Source of the DNA: Slackia heliotrinireducens
GTDB lineage: Bacteria; Actinomycetota; Aquicultoria; DYIV01
NCBI GenBank assembly: GCA_020723435.1
Contig: DYIV01000006.1
Span: forward strand, 2,329-44,374
Length of the DNA: 42,046 nucleotides
Reading direction: 5' to 3'
The notes beneath the pieces were generated by a model that saw only the letters and a program-made list of their open reading frames with translations, did not search any database and was not told the DNA's origin. Positions 9,846 through 19,034 of this stretch are shown here, piece after piece. The translations under genes were made by a program, and so were the position numbers. Every line of letters starts with the position of its first letter. Position 1 is the stretch's first letter.

Positions 9846-11144
9846 GTGCCCGATCTGGTCATCTCAAACGGCGCGGTGCTGCCGATCGACGGCAAAGGCA
9901 CCGTCATCCCAGACGGCTTCGTCGCGGTCGACGGGGATCGCATCAGCGAAGTCGGCTCCGGCAAGCCGCCCGCCGCCGACCGAACCATCGACGCGCGGGG
10001 CGGGATCATCATGCCCGGGCTGGTCAACGCGCATACCCATGCCTGCATGACCCTGTTCCGCGGCTTTGCCGACGACCTTCCCCTCATGACCTGGCTCAAC
10101 AACCACATCTTCCCGGCCGAGGCGACCTACATCACGCCCGAGGCGGTCTACTGGGGTCAGACCCTCGCCTGCGCGGAGATGATTCGCTCCGGCACGACCT
10201 GCTACTGCGACATGTACTACTTTGAGGACGAGGGCGCCCGTGCCAGCCGAGACGCCGGCGTGCGCGCGGTCCTGGGTGAGGCGCTCATCGACTTTCCCGG
10301 GCCGGACCAGCGAGACGTGACCGAGCGACTCGAGAGAAACGAGCAGCTCTGCAAGGAGTGGGCGGACGATCCGCTCATCTACGCCTCGGTGCAGCCCCAC
10401 GCGCCCTACACCTGCTCCGCCGAGGTCATCAGCCGGGCCAAAGAGATCGCCGATCGCTATGACGTCGCCTTCAAGATCCATCTGTCGGAGACCGCCGGCG
10501 AGGTCGAGCAGATACAGGCCGAGCACGGCGTGACACCCGTCGGGCTTCTTGCCAAGCTGGGCGTGCTCGACTCGCGCGTACTCTGTGCCCACGCGGTCCA
10601 CCTCACCGATGCCGACATCCGGCTGCTTGCCGAGTCCGGCGCGGGTGTCGTCCACTGTCCCGAGTCGAACATGAAGCTCGCCGCCGGAGTCGCGCCTGTC
10701 TCGAAGCTGCTCCTTGCCGGCGTCACGGTCGGCCTCGGCACCGACGGCTGCGCCTCGAACAACAACCTCAACATGCTTGGCGAGATGACCACGGCCGCGC
10801 TGCTGCACAAGGTGGCAAACAGCGACCCGACCGTCATGGACGCGCGAACGGTCGTGGCCATGGCGACGCGCGGTTCCGCGCGGGGGCTCGGCCTCGGCGC
10901 CGAGATCGGCACGCTCGAGGCAGGCAAGAGAGCCGACGTCATCGTCATCGACACCGACTCGCCCAACATGGTGCCGCTCTACAACGAGTTCTCACATCTG
11001 GTCTATGCGACGAACGGCAACGAAGTGCGCACGGTGGTCATCGGCGGCAAGACGGTGATGGAGGACTTCGAGATGCTGACGATCGACGTGGAGAGGACCT
11101 CGGCTGAAGTGCGTGCCATCGCGCGGAAGGTCGGGGGCGTCTAG
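9846..11144 (+). CDS. mtaD: 5'-methylthioadenosine/S-adenosylhomocysteine deaminase (amidohydrolase)
   Basis: GLVNAHTHACMTLFRGFADDLPLMTWLN, HCPESNMKLAAG, GLGTDGCASNNNLNM; GTG 9846 preceded by aggagga. Confidence 0.85.
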   Translation: MPDLVISNGAVLPIDGKGTVIPDGFVAVDGDRISEVGSGKPPAADRTIDARGGIIMPGLVNAHTHACMTLFRGFADDLPLMTWLNNHIFPAEATYITPEAVYWGQTLACAEMIRSGTTCYCDMYYFEDEGARASRDAGVRAVLGEALIDFPGPDQRDVTERLERNEQLCKEWADDPLIYASVQPHAPYTCSAEVISRAKEIADRYDVAFKIHLSETAGEVEQIQAEHGVTPVGLLAKLGVLDSRVLCAHAVHLTDADIRLLAESGAGVVHCPESNMKLAAGVAPVSKLLLAGVTVGLGTDGCASNNNLNMLGEMTTAALLHKVANSDPTVMDARTVVAMATRGSARGLGLGAEIGTLEAGKRADVIVIDTDSPNMVPLYNEFSHLVYATNGNEVRTVVIGGKTVMEDFEMLTIDVERTSAEVRAIARKVGGV

Positions 11145-11267
11145 GCCCGCCAGCCGCGCAGGCCCGCCGCCCGTGCAGCGCCGCCCGCCCGTCTGCTTGC
11201 CGAATCGATGCGCGGGGTACCATAGTCTACGGGAAGGGAACCGCCCACAAGTGAGGTGCGTCAGGTG

Positions 11268-11576
11268 ATGTTTGAAGCAATCAAGTACTTCTCCGTCTTC
11301 GCCTTCAATGCCGCCGACAAGATGGAAGAGACGGCTCACGAGTTCGCCGACAAGCGGCGCGAGCGCATGGAAGAATTCCGCAAGGAGCAGAAAGAGATGG
11401 CAGACAAGATGCGCGCCAAGTTCGACGAGCACCGGACGGAAGCGTCCGGCAAGATTCGCGACCAAGTCGAGCAGGTGTTGGGGGAGACCGGAGTCGCCAC
11501 CAAGCGCGAGGTCGACGAGCTGAAGTCGATGATCGGCGATCTGGCCAAGAAGGTAGGGAAGCTCTCCAAGAAGTAG
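11268..11576 (+). CDS. Phasin/PHA granule-associated-like coiled-coil protein
   Basis: Charged helical protein ending VATKREVDELKSMIGDLAKKVGKLSKK; GTG 11256 is an alternative start. Confidence 0.55.
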   Translation: MFEAIKYFSVFAFNAADKMEETAHEFADKRRERMEEFRKEQKEMADKMRAKFDEHRTEASGKIRDQVEQVLGETGVATKREVDELKSMIGDLAKKVGKLSKK

Positions 11577-11584
11577 CGGGTCAA

Positions 11585-13234
11585 TTGGACAGAGCCCAGC
11601 GCAGGTGGCGCAACCGGCGAGTCCGGGTCTTCGCACGAGTCTTCGCCGGCATAATCTATGACTTCTGGCGCGAGGAGCGCATCGCCCGCAAACATGGCAG
11701 GAAGATCGCCCGCGCTCAGATGAGCGGGCGTCATCGAGAGCGCGCCGCCCACTTCAGAGAGACCGCCGTCCAGTTCGGCGGCGTCATCATCAAGCTCGGT
11801 CAATTCCTCTCCGCCCGCGCCGACGTCCTCCCAGAGGAGTACATCCAGGAGCTCAAGGCGCTGCAGGACGAAGTTCCGGCCGTGCCGTTTGAGGCGATCA
11901 AAGCGCAGATCGAATCGGAGTTCGGGCGGCCGCTTGAAGATATCTTCGTGGAGTTCGACCCCGAGCCCATCGCAGCCGCGTCGCTGGCCCAGGTCCACAA
12001 CGCGACCCTCGCCGATGGTGAACCCGTCGCCGTAAAGGTGCAGCGGCCGGGCCTGGAGGAGCTGGTCGACTTCGATCTGGCCGTCTTTCGCTATCTGATG
12101 GATGGTCTTGGAAGATACTCGAAGCTGGGCCGCCAGCTCGACCTGTCCGGCCTGGCCAGGGAGTTCTCCATAGTGCTCGGCGACGAGCTGGACTTTCATC
12201 GCGAGGGACACTACGCGGAGCGATTCAAGGCGAACTTCGACTTCAATCCGATCATCTACATACCCTCAGTGCATTGGGAGTACAGCACCGACAAGGTGCT
12301 GACTCTGGAGCACGTCGACGGGATCAAGATAAGCGACTACGCCGCGCTGGAGGCCGCCGGCATCAGCCGCAACGAGGTGGCGCGCGAGGTCGTGACGAGC
12401 TACCTTCAGATGGTGCTGGAAGACGGCTTCTTCCACGCCGATCCTCATCCAGGCAACATCTTCGTGAGACCGGGTCCGGTCATCGTCTACGTCGACTTCG
12501 GGATGGCGGGGGAGATCACGTCGCAGATGCGCGCCCACATCAAGGACGGCGTCGTTGCCGGGACGAAGCGCGACATGGACGGGGTCGTAACTCATTTGAT
12601 GGCGACCGGATTCGTGCGGCGCGGCGTCAACGTCAAGGCAATCAAGAACGCGATTCAGTGGCTGCTCGACAACTACGCGGGCATGACCGCCGACACGCTC
12701 GACTTCGACAGCCTCGAATCGATCCAGGAGGACCTGCGCACGATCATGTACGAGAACCCGTTCACCATTCCGACGCAGTTCGCCTTCCTTGCCAGAGCGG
12801 TCGGCACGCTGCTCGGGCTGACGCAAGGACTCGATCCCCATTTCGACTACGTCGCCGCCGCCACGCCCTACGTCGACAAGCTCGTCAAGGGTTCGGCGCC
12901 CGGCTACACGGAACTCGTCGTGGCCGAGGCGAAGGAGCTCGGCAAGACACTGCTTTCGCTGCCTCGCCAGACACAGGACGTTCTCACCCAGCTCGAGCGT
13001 GGGGAGCTCAAGGTCAGAGTCGATGCCCGGGACGTGGCTTCGTCTCTGGACGAGTCGAGGGTGGGCCGCTCGATTTCGAGCCTGGTCTGGGTGGTCGTCG
13101 CGCTGATCGGGGCCGCCGTCGCGCTGCGCATCTTCGGCTGGGCATGGGAGGCGGGCACGGCTGCGGTTCTGGCCCTGACCGTTTTGGTGTACGTCGTGTG
13201 GCGCTCGCGAAGCAGGCCCAAGCGGCCGTTCTAG
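11585..13234 (+). CDS. AarF/UbiB/ABC1 family atypical kinase
   Basis: KLGQFLSARADVLPEEYIQELKALQDEVP, ASLAQVHNATL.DGEPVAVKVQRPG, DGFFHADPHPGNIF, VYVDFGMAG; two C-terminal TMs; TTG start. Confidence 0.92.
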   Translation: MDRAQRRWRNRRVRVFARVFAGIIYDFWREERIARKHGRKIARAQMSGRHRERAAHFRETAVQFGGVIIKLGQFLSARADVLPEEYIQELKALQDEVPAVPFEAIKAQIESEFGRPLEDIFVEFDPEPIAAASLAQVHNATLADGEPVAVKVQRPGLEELVDFDLAVFRYLMDGLGRYSKLGRQLDLSGLAREFSIVLGDELDFHREGHYAERFKANFDFNPIIYIPSVHWEYSTDKVLTLEHVDGIKISDYAALEAAGISRNEVAREVVTSYLQMVLEDGFFHADPHPGNIFVRPGPVIVYVDFGMAGEITSQMRAHIKDGVVAGTKRDMDGVVTHLMATGFVRRGVNVKAIKNAIQWLLDNYAGMTADTLDFDSLESIQEDLRTIMYENPFTIPTQFAFLARAVGTLLGLTQGLDPHFDYVAAATPYVDKLVKGSAPGYTELVVAEAKELGKTLLSLPRQTQDVLTQLERGELKVRVDARDVASSLDESRVGRSISSLVWVVVALIGAAVALRIFGWAWEAGTAAVLALTVLVYVVWRSRSRPKRPF

Positions 13235-13259
13235 CAGGCCTGGCGTATGCCTCTCGAAG

Positions 13260-14381
13260 CTATCTCAGCGCCACCTGTACCCTCAGATACCTCGCGATAT
13301 CGTCATTGGTGACGATGCCGGCGATGTGATGGTTGCGGTCGACGACGAGTAGCCGATCCGTCTCACGATCGTGCAGCCTGGTCAGCAGGTCGGTCACGTG
13401 ATTGTCCGCCTCGACAACCGCGCCGTGACCCAGAGGCTCCATCACCTGTGAGACGCGGATGGTGTCCCATTCCCCCTGGGGCACGTGGCGAATGTCGGAG
13501 AGGCTGATCACGCCGACCGGTTCCTCGTTTCGCGTGACCGGAAAGCCGCTGTGCTTGTGGACAAGGAAGTACTCGTCGACCGCCCGGCGCAGTGTCAGGT
13601 CGTCGGGCATCGTGACCGGATCGGGGGTCATCAAGTCACGGACGAGAACGCGTGACAGTGCCTGAGAGACGACGACCTGCTGGTAGCTGCCTCGCGCCGC
13701 CTGATCGAGGAACCATCCGATGAAGATGAACCATAGACCGTTGATGAGGTAGTTGGTCAGCACGAGGAAGAGCCCGCCGGCGATCAGAAGGACCGCCACC
13801 CCCCGGCCGAAGTCGGCCGCGATCTTCGTGGCTCGCTGGATGCTTCCCGTGAGCTTCCAGATCAAGGCGCGTAGAAGCCGTCCGCCGTCGAGTGGGAATC
13901 CGGGCACGAGGTTGAAGGCGGCGAGCAGGACGTTGATGAAGGCAAGGTAGGCGGCGACGCCGGTGATCGGGGCGCCGGCGCCGGCGACAGCGGCTACAAC
14001 GCCCACCGCACCGAAGAACACCCCCAAGAAGAGGCTGGCCGCCGGACCCGCGGCCGCCATCTTCAGCTCCACGTTCGGACTATCCGGCTCCTTGGCGATC
14101 GAGGAGACGCCGCCAAAGACGAAGAGCGTGATGAACCTGATAGGTATGCCGTTGCGCCTGGCGACGAGAGAATGGCTCATCTCGTGGAAGAGTATCGAAG
14201 CGAAGAAGAAGAACGTCGTGATCAGGCCCATCGTGATGTAGGTTGACTGGGGCAGTCCCTCGTACTGCTCGGGGAAGTAGAAGAACGAGAGGGTATATCC
14301 GACCAAGAAGAATATGATGACCCAGCTGAAGTGGAGACGGACTTCGATGCCGAATATCTTACCGAGTCGAATTGCTCCCAT
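13260..14381 (-). CDS. Site-2 protease (M50) with two CBS domains
   Basis: HEMSH zinc motif, NLVPGFPLDGGRLLRALIW, CBS tandem (VRDLMTPDPVTMPDDLTL...). Confidence 0.9.
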   Translation of the reverse strand: MGAIRLGKIFGIEVRLHFSWVIIFFLVGYTLSFFYFPEQYEGLPQSTYITMGLITTFFFFASILFHEMSHSLVARRNGIPIRFITLFVFGGVSSIAKEPDSPNVELKMAAAGPAASLFLGVFFGAVGVVAAVAGAGAPITGVAAYLAFINVLLAAFNLVPGFPLDGGRLLRALIWKLTGSIQRATKIAADFGRGVAVLLIAGGLFLVLTNYLINGLWFIFIGWFLDQAARGSYQQVVVSQALSRVLVRDLMTPDPVTMPDDLTLRRAVDEYFLVHKHSGFPVTRNEEPVGVISLSDIRHVPQGEWDTIRVSQVMEPLGHGAVVEADNHVTDLLTRLHDRETDRLLVVDRNHHIAGIVTNDDIARYLRVQVALR

Positions 14382-14478
14382 GGCGACTCCCAGGTGAAAT
14401 GGCCGGTCGGTTGCCCTGCAACACTGGTAGTGCTACCCGCGCCCCTCGGCGCATAAACGAATACGGGAAGACTGGTCG

Positions 14479-15249
14479 ATGATACACGGGCTCATCAGCG
14501 ACGTGCACGCAAACCTCGAGGCCCTCCGGGCCGTCATGGCCGAGCTCGGCGATGTCGACGACATCTGGTTCTTGGGTGACGCGGTCGGATACGGACCCGA
14601 TCCCCAGGCATGCTTTGAGGAGGTATCGAAGTCGTGCTCGCGAACGATCGCGGGCAACCACGATCTGGGTGTGGCCGGTGTCATCGGGCTGGGAAGGTTC
14701 CGCTACGCGGCGGCCGTGGCGTGCCGCTACAGCATGCGGGAGCTGTCGGACGAGGCGAAACAAAGGATCGGGGCCCTGCCGCTGACACTTGAACTCGATG
14801 ACGGCGTGACGCTGACGCACGGCAGCCTGGTCGATCCCATCTGGCAGTACGTGATCAGTGCGGCGATAGCCGATCTCAGCTTCGAGGCCGCCGATTTCAG
14901 GGTCCTGTTCGTCGGGCACTCGCACTTCCCGGCCGTCTTCGTCAAGGAAGGGGAGGCCCCGTGCGTGCTGCTGGCTTTCGAGGAGGACAAACCGATCGAG
15001 CTGGGCGGAGAGGGCAAGCGCGGTACTGAGGACGAGCCCGGCGCTCGGGCCACGCGCTTTATCATCAATCCCGGGGCGGTCGGCCAGCCCAGGGATGGCG
15101 ATCCAAGAGCGGCCTACGCGATCTACGACGACGAGGCTCAGACTGTTACGCTGCGCCGGGTCGAGTATCCGATCGCCGAGACGCAGCGAAAGATGGCCGA
15201 CGCCATGCTGCCCGGCTCGCTGGCCGAGCGCCTGAGCTACGGTCTGTAG
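14479..15249 (+). CDS. Calcineurin-like metallophosphoesterase
   Basis: GLISDVHANLEAL, LGDAVGYGPDP, IAGNHD, LTHGS, VGHSHFP motifs. Confidence 0.88.
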   Translation: MIHGLISDVHANLEALRAVMAELGDVDDIWFLGDAVGYGPDPQACFEEVSKSCSRTIAGNHDLGVAGVIGLGRFRYAAAVACRYSMRELSDEAKQRIGALPLTLELDDGVTLTHGSLVDPIWQYVISAAIADLSFEAADFRVLFVGHSHFPAVFVKEGEAPCVLLAFEEDKPIELGGEGKRGTEDEPGARATRFIINPGAVGQPRDGDPRAAYAIYDDEAQTVTLRRVEYPIAETQRKMADAMLPGSLAERLSYGL

Positions 15250-15332
15250 CGTGGGTTTGAGGCTCGCAAAGGCGGCGAGCGGTTTATATCCTAGTAATTT
15301 GGTTAGCATTCCAGCCAACGCGGTATATAGAG

Positions 15333-15571
15333 GTTGGAACGGTTGGTGAGCAGCAACGAAGAGGTGACGTCTTTCCGAAGAAGATGTGCTACGGGATGAC
15401 CGGAAGGCCTGGCGAAGCCGAGAAGGACGCTTTGGGAGATCGACTTTCCCACTGCATCCAGGCAGAAGCAATCCGGTTCAAGTGACGACCGTGGGCAAAC
15501 CCACCAGCGTGAGGTCTCCCACGGATAGACAGCCCATGTAGAGGGCCCGGATGCGGTGCGAAGGATTTGCC
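15333..15571 (+). ncRNA. Candidate structured RNA / cis-regulatory leader upstream of DUF166 gene
   Basis: Hand-found complementary segments: 15342-45/15354-57, 15367-73/15381-87, 15399-404/15472-477, 15433-37/15447-51, 15452-55/15462-65, 15489-95/15518-24, 15532-35/15543-46, and a crossing pair 15494-99/15566-71. TATATA at 15324-15329 upstream. No folding energy or covariation computed. Confidence 0.45.
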
Positions 15572-15596
15572 AGGTCTTTCGTTATGGGGAGATACC

Positions 15597-16382
15597 ATGC
15601 GACTGCTCGTAATCACACACGCCGAATACGGCAAGCGAATCTTGGCCAACATCCGCGCGCACGCCCCCGAGAACTGGGTGGTCGAGGAGTGGCGCGCCCC
15701 ACGCGGGCTGCCGCCGGTCATCGACGATCCGGATGACTTCCTGCCTGACGCGATGCCGCACGTGGATCTCGTCCTGTCTCTGGCCGAGGATCCCGGGGTA
15801 GCGGAGCTGCTGCCGGATGTTGCGCGAGCCACCGGCGCACGGGCCGTCATCGCCGCCATCGACAACGAGTCGTGGCTTCCGGCGGGCCTTGCTGCGCAGA
15901 CGAAAGCGCGCCTCGACAAGATGGGCGTTGCCAGTGTCTATCCCAAGCCGCTGTGTACCCTCACCGACAAGACCTACGGGTTTCGCAAGAAGATCGAATA
16001 CGACAGCGAGCCGATCTCGGAGTTCGCGCGCCACTTCGGGAAGCCGGCCGTTCGCGTCTCTGTTGATGACGGCAAGGTGTCGGCGGTCGAGGTCGAACGG
16101 GACGCCTGCTGCGGGTGCGCGCGCTACGTCGCTGAGCGACTGCCCGGTGTCGCGGTCCGCGACGCCGAGTTCGAGGCCGGCATGCTCCATCATCACTACC
16201 CATGCCTGGCGACGATGGGTATCGATGAGGAGCTGGGCGACACGTTGATGCACGTCTCGGGACATCTGCTCAAGGATGAGATCGCGGAGCAGATCAGGCC
16301 CCACAAGCCGGCGGCGAGCAAGTTCCGACCTACTGACGACTTCGTGCCCGTCAGTGAAGAGAAGTCAGCCGGAGACGGGTAG
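15597..16382 (+). CDS. DUF166-like protein
   Basis: MRLLVITHAEYGKRILANIRAHAPENWVVEEWRAP...ACCGCARYVAERL; SD-like gggga before ATG. Confidence 0.7.
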   Translation: MRLLVITHAEYGKRILANIRAHAPENWVVEEWRAPRGLPPVIDDPDDFLPDAMPHVDLVLSLAEDPGVAELLPDVARATGARAVIAAIDNESWLPAGLAAQTKARLDKMGVASVYPKPLCTLTDKTYGFRKKIEYDSEPISEFARHFGKPAVRVSVDDGKVSAVEVERDACCGCARYVAERLPGVAVRDAEFEAGMLHHHYPCLATMGIDEELGDTLMHVSGHLLKDEIAEQIRPHKPAASKFRPTDDFVPVSEEKSAGDG

Positions 16383-16407
16383 GGCCGCCAGCCACAGGCG
16401 GGGCGAG

Positions 16408-17997
16408 TTACTCGTTCGGGTGGCAGGTTCGGCACCAAGTCGTCGTAGGCACGACGTCGCGGCTTGCGTGACAGCTTCCAGTAGCGCCCACGCCTCCCGG
16501 CGCGATGTTGGAGCAGGTAGGATGGGCTCGGACGTCTTGCGGCTCGCCGTGGCAACTCCTGCAGTCACTTCCGTAGACGATGTGCACCTGGTCGTACTGT
16601 GCGTGGATGTCGGAGTGGCACGCGGCGCATCGTTTGTTCCAGGGACGGGCCATCTGAGAGACGGGCCCGCCCGCCCTGTGACAGGCGCTGCATCCCAGTC
16701 CCCCCGAACTTGCCTTCGCGTGTTCCTGCGTGAGCTCGAGATAGTGACAGTCCACGCACGCGGCCGAGGCGCCGCCGTCGGGTGAGATGAGCGTGCCCGT
16801 CTCGGTCCCGGCGTGGAGCGCGCCCGCGTCGCCGTGGCCGTCGTGGCAGCCCACGCAGCTCGTCTGCTTGGCGGCGATGGCGTCTCTGACTCGCTCGTCC
16901 GTGCTCGAATGGCAGGTAGAACAGGTCAGAGGCCGGCCGGAGTCATTGGTGTGGCGGTAGTGCTCGATCGTCAAGGTCATGACGTGGCACTCGTCGCATC
17001 CCTCGATGGATGTCCGATGATACGAAGAAGTCGGCGCCGAATGCGCGGCGGGCACGGGCGGGCTGTATCCGCCGTGGCAATACTGGCAGGTGATCGCCGG
17101 GTTGAACGCGAGCTCCTCCGGTCCATGGGGCCCGTACGTCGGAGAAGTCCAACCGCCGCCGACCGGACTGCCCGGGCCATGGCAGGCGTTGCAGTCGTCC
17201 GTGGGATGATTGGGGATGGGGTAGCCCGCATGGCAGTCGGCGCATCCCGTGGTGGTGTCCGGCATATCCGCGTAGATCTGGACCGTGAACGACCAGCTCA
17301 GCGTTGCCGTGCCTCCCGCCGTGTCCGTGGCGTTCGCGGTGACGAGCACGTCGTGACCGTTGGGGAGCGGTGAGGGAACGGAGCCGGCAAGGAGCATTGC
17401 CCCCGCGTCATATGTAGATGGGATCGCCGCTCCGTTGACCTTGATTTCACTGCTCGCGATTGGGCTGGCGCCGGTCAGGCGCACGGAAATCTGGGGCGAC
17501 AGCGTCCCGACCGTCGCTCCCAGGTCCGGTGATGGATTGGAGAGCTCGGGCGGCGTCGCGACGGTGAAAGACCATGAGTACGTCGACTGCTTTCGAGCGT
17601 AGTTGGCGACGGTCACGGCGACGGTGTGCGGCCCGCCCGTCAACGACGGAGCGCACGCGCATGTCAGGAGCGCACGCGTGTAGTCGATCGCCCAGTACTC
17701 GCCTTCATCGTCGGAGAGCAAGGTGCGGTACGGATAGGTGAGACGCGCTCTTGTCCAGTTTCCGTCGATGAGCATCTCGAAGCCGTTGGAGCGCACCTTG
17801 GCCGGATCGTAGATGGCCACGGAGACAACCGGGTTCGACACCGACGAGGCGGAGCCGGGCGAGGGTGTGGCCGCTGAGAAAGTGGCGGGTCCTGCCGCCG
17901 ACGCGGGCAAGGGCGAGGAGCTCACCAGCGCCGCGACCAGCGCCGCAAGACTGAAGATGAAGAGTACTCTGGACCGTTTGCCTCTCGCTCTGGACAC
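16408..17997 (-). CDS. Secreted multiheme c-type cytochrome with N-terminal Ig/fibronectin-like domains
   Basis: Signal peptide; 11 CxxCH (CADCH, CNACH, CQYCH, CDECH, CSTCH, CVGCH, CVDCH, CSACH, CAACH, CRSCH, CRTCH) plus CSNIAPGGVGATGSCH (CX13CH). Confidence 0.9.
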   Translation of the reverse strand: MSRARGKRSRVLFIFSLAALVAALVSSSPLPASAAGPATFSAATPSPGSASSVSNPVVSVAIYDPAKVRSNGFEMLIDGNWTRARLTYPYRTLLSDDEGEYWAIDYTRALLTCACAPSLTGGPHTVAVTVANYARKQSTYSWSFTVATPPELSNPSPDLGATVGTLSPQISVRLTGASPIASSEIKVNGAAIPSTYDAGAMLLAGSVPSPLPNGHDVLVTANATDTAGGTATLSWSFTVQIYADMPDTTTGCADCHAGYPIPNHPTDDCNACHGPGSPVGGGWTSPTYGPHGPEELAFNPAITCQYCHGGYSPPVPAAHSAPTSSYHRTSIEGCDECHVMTLTIEHYRHTNDSGRPLTCSTCHSSTDERVRDAIAAKQTSCVGCHDGHGDAGALHAGTETGTLISPDGGASAACVDCHYLELTQEHAKASSGGLGCSACHRAGGPVSQMARPWNKRCAACHSDIHAQYDQVHIVYGSDCRSCHGEPQDVRAHPTCSNIAPGGVGATGSCHASRDVVPTTTWCRTCHPNE

Positions 17998-18073
17998 AGT
18001 CTGCCCCCTGACTGTCCCGCGCGGTCCAGAATACTACTAGCGACGGTGGGACACAAGACCAGAAAGGTCCCGT

Positions 18074-19012
18074 TTATCTGCGCTCCATCTTGTCCATGAG
18101 CGAGACGAAGACATCTTCGAGATTCGGCTCGACGATGCGCATCTCGCGCAGACCGACCCCCGAGGCTCCCATCGCCTCTTTGATCGTACGCTTGGCCTTT
18201 CGAGCGTCGTCGACGTTGGCGTGTACCATCGATCCGTAGAGGTAGGCCTCTTGTACGTCGTCGAGCCTGCCGATCGCCTCCAGCGCTCGCTCGCAGTCGT
18301 CGCAATCGACTTCGATGACGGTACTTGTCATCTGGTCGGCCTTGATCTGGGCAGGAGAGCCCAGAGCGATGATCTCGCCCTGGTAGATGAAGGCGAGACG
18401 GTGGCAGTGCTCCGCCTCGTCCATGTAGTGCGTCGTAACGAAGAGCGTGACTCCGCTGTCGGCCATCTCATAGAGCAGGTCCCAGAACTGGCGCCGAGAG
18501 ACGGGGTCGACGCCGCCCGTCGGCTCGTCGAGGAAGACCATCTTCGGCTCGTGGACGATGGAGCACCCGAGCGCGAGACGCTGCTTCCAGCCCACGGAGA
18601 GGTTTGCGGCCAGCTCGTTCTCGCGTCCGACCAGCCCTGCCATCTCAAGGATGTAGGTCCGCCGCTCGGCGAAGCGCTCCGGCGGCACCTCATAAACGCC
18701 GGCGTAGAAGTCGAGGTTCTCATCGACGGTGAGGTCCTCGTAGAGGCTGAACCGCTGCGACATGTAACCGATCCGCCTCTTGACCTCTTCCGGCTGCGTC
18801 CGGACGTTGTAGCCGAGCACGCTTGCGTTGCCGTCGGTCGGGTCGATGACACCGCACAGGATTCTGATTGTCGTCGACTTGCCAGAGCCGTTTGGGCCAA
18901 GGAAACCGAAGATCTCCCCGCTCTTGACCGTGAAGCTCACGTCGTCGACGGCGGTCAGGTCACCGAAGCGTTTGACCAGGTGGTCTACGACGACTGAGTT
19001 GGTTTCGCCCAT
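18074..19012 (-). CDS. ABC-2 type exporter ATP-binding protein (YbhF/drug exporter-like)
   Basis: GPNGSGKST, LVFLDEPTGGVDP-type Walker B; ATG 19012 preceded by gaggagac; the longer ORF starts at 19042. Confidence 0.9.
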   Translation of the reverse strand: MGETNSVVVDHLVKRFGDLTAVDDVSFTVKSGEIFGFLGPNGSGKSTTIRILCGVIDPTDGNASVLGYNVRTQPEEVKRRIGYMSQRFSLYEDLTVDENLDFYAGVYEVPPERFAERRTYILEMAGLVGRENELAANLSVGWKQRLALGCSIVHEPKMVFLDEPTGGVDPVSRRQFWDLLYEMADSGVTLFVTTHYMDEAEHCHRLAFIYQGEIIALGSPAQIKADQMTSTVIEVDCDDCERALEAIGRLDDVQEAYLYGSMVHANVDDARKAKRTIKEAMGASGVGLREMRIVEPNLEDVFVSLMDKMERR

Positions 19013-19034
19013 GTCTCCTCGCTTTGTGCCAATG

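Noticed and set aside
11145-11210. GC-rich repeats between mtaD and phasin-like gene
   Set aside because: Irregular gccgcc/cccgcc low complexity, no consistent repeat unit or CRISPR-like spacing.
12274-13329. 351-aa plus-strand alternative frame inside AarF
   Set aside because: Arg/Gly-rich out-of-frame translation; AarF motifs are in the other frame.
14359-15471. 370-aa minus-strand ORF over the phosphoesterase and the intergenic RNA candidate
   Set aside because: No recognisable domain, overlaps a well-supported sense CDS; treated as spurious.
15540-15575. Group II intron domain V-like look of gggcccggatgcggtgcgaaggatttgcc
   Set aside because: No GTGYG 5' end, no AY 3' end, no reverse transcriptase ORF, and the stem does not pair as domain V.
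15389-15919. Possible minus-strand gene explaining the 15250-15596 gap
   Set aside because: Low-complexity Ser/Arg/Ala translation running antisense into DUF166; does not account for the complementary segments.
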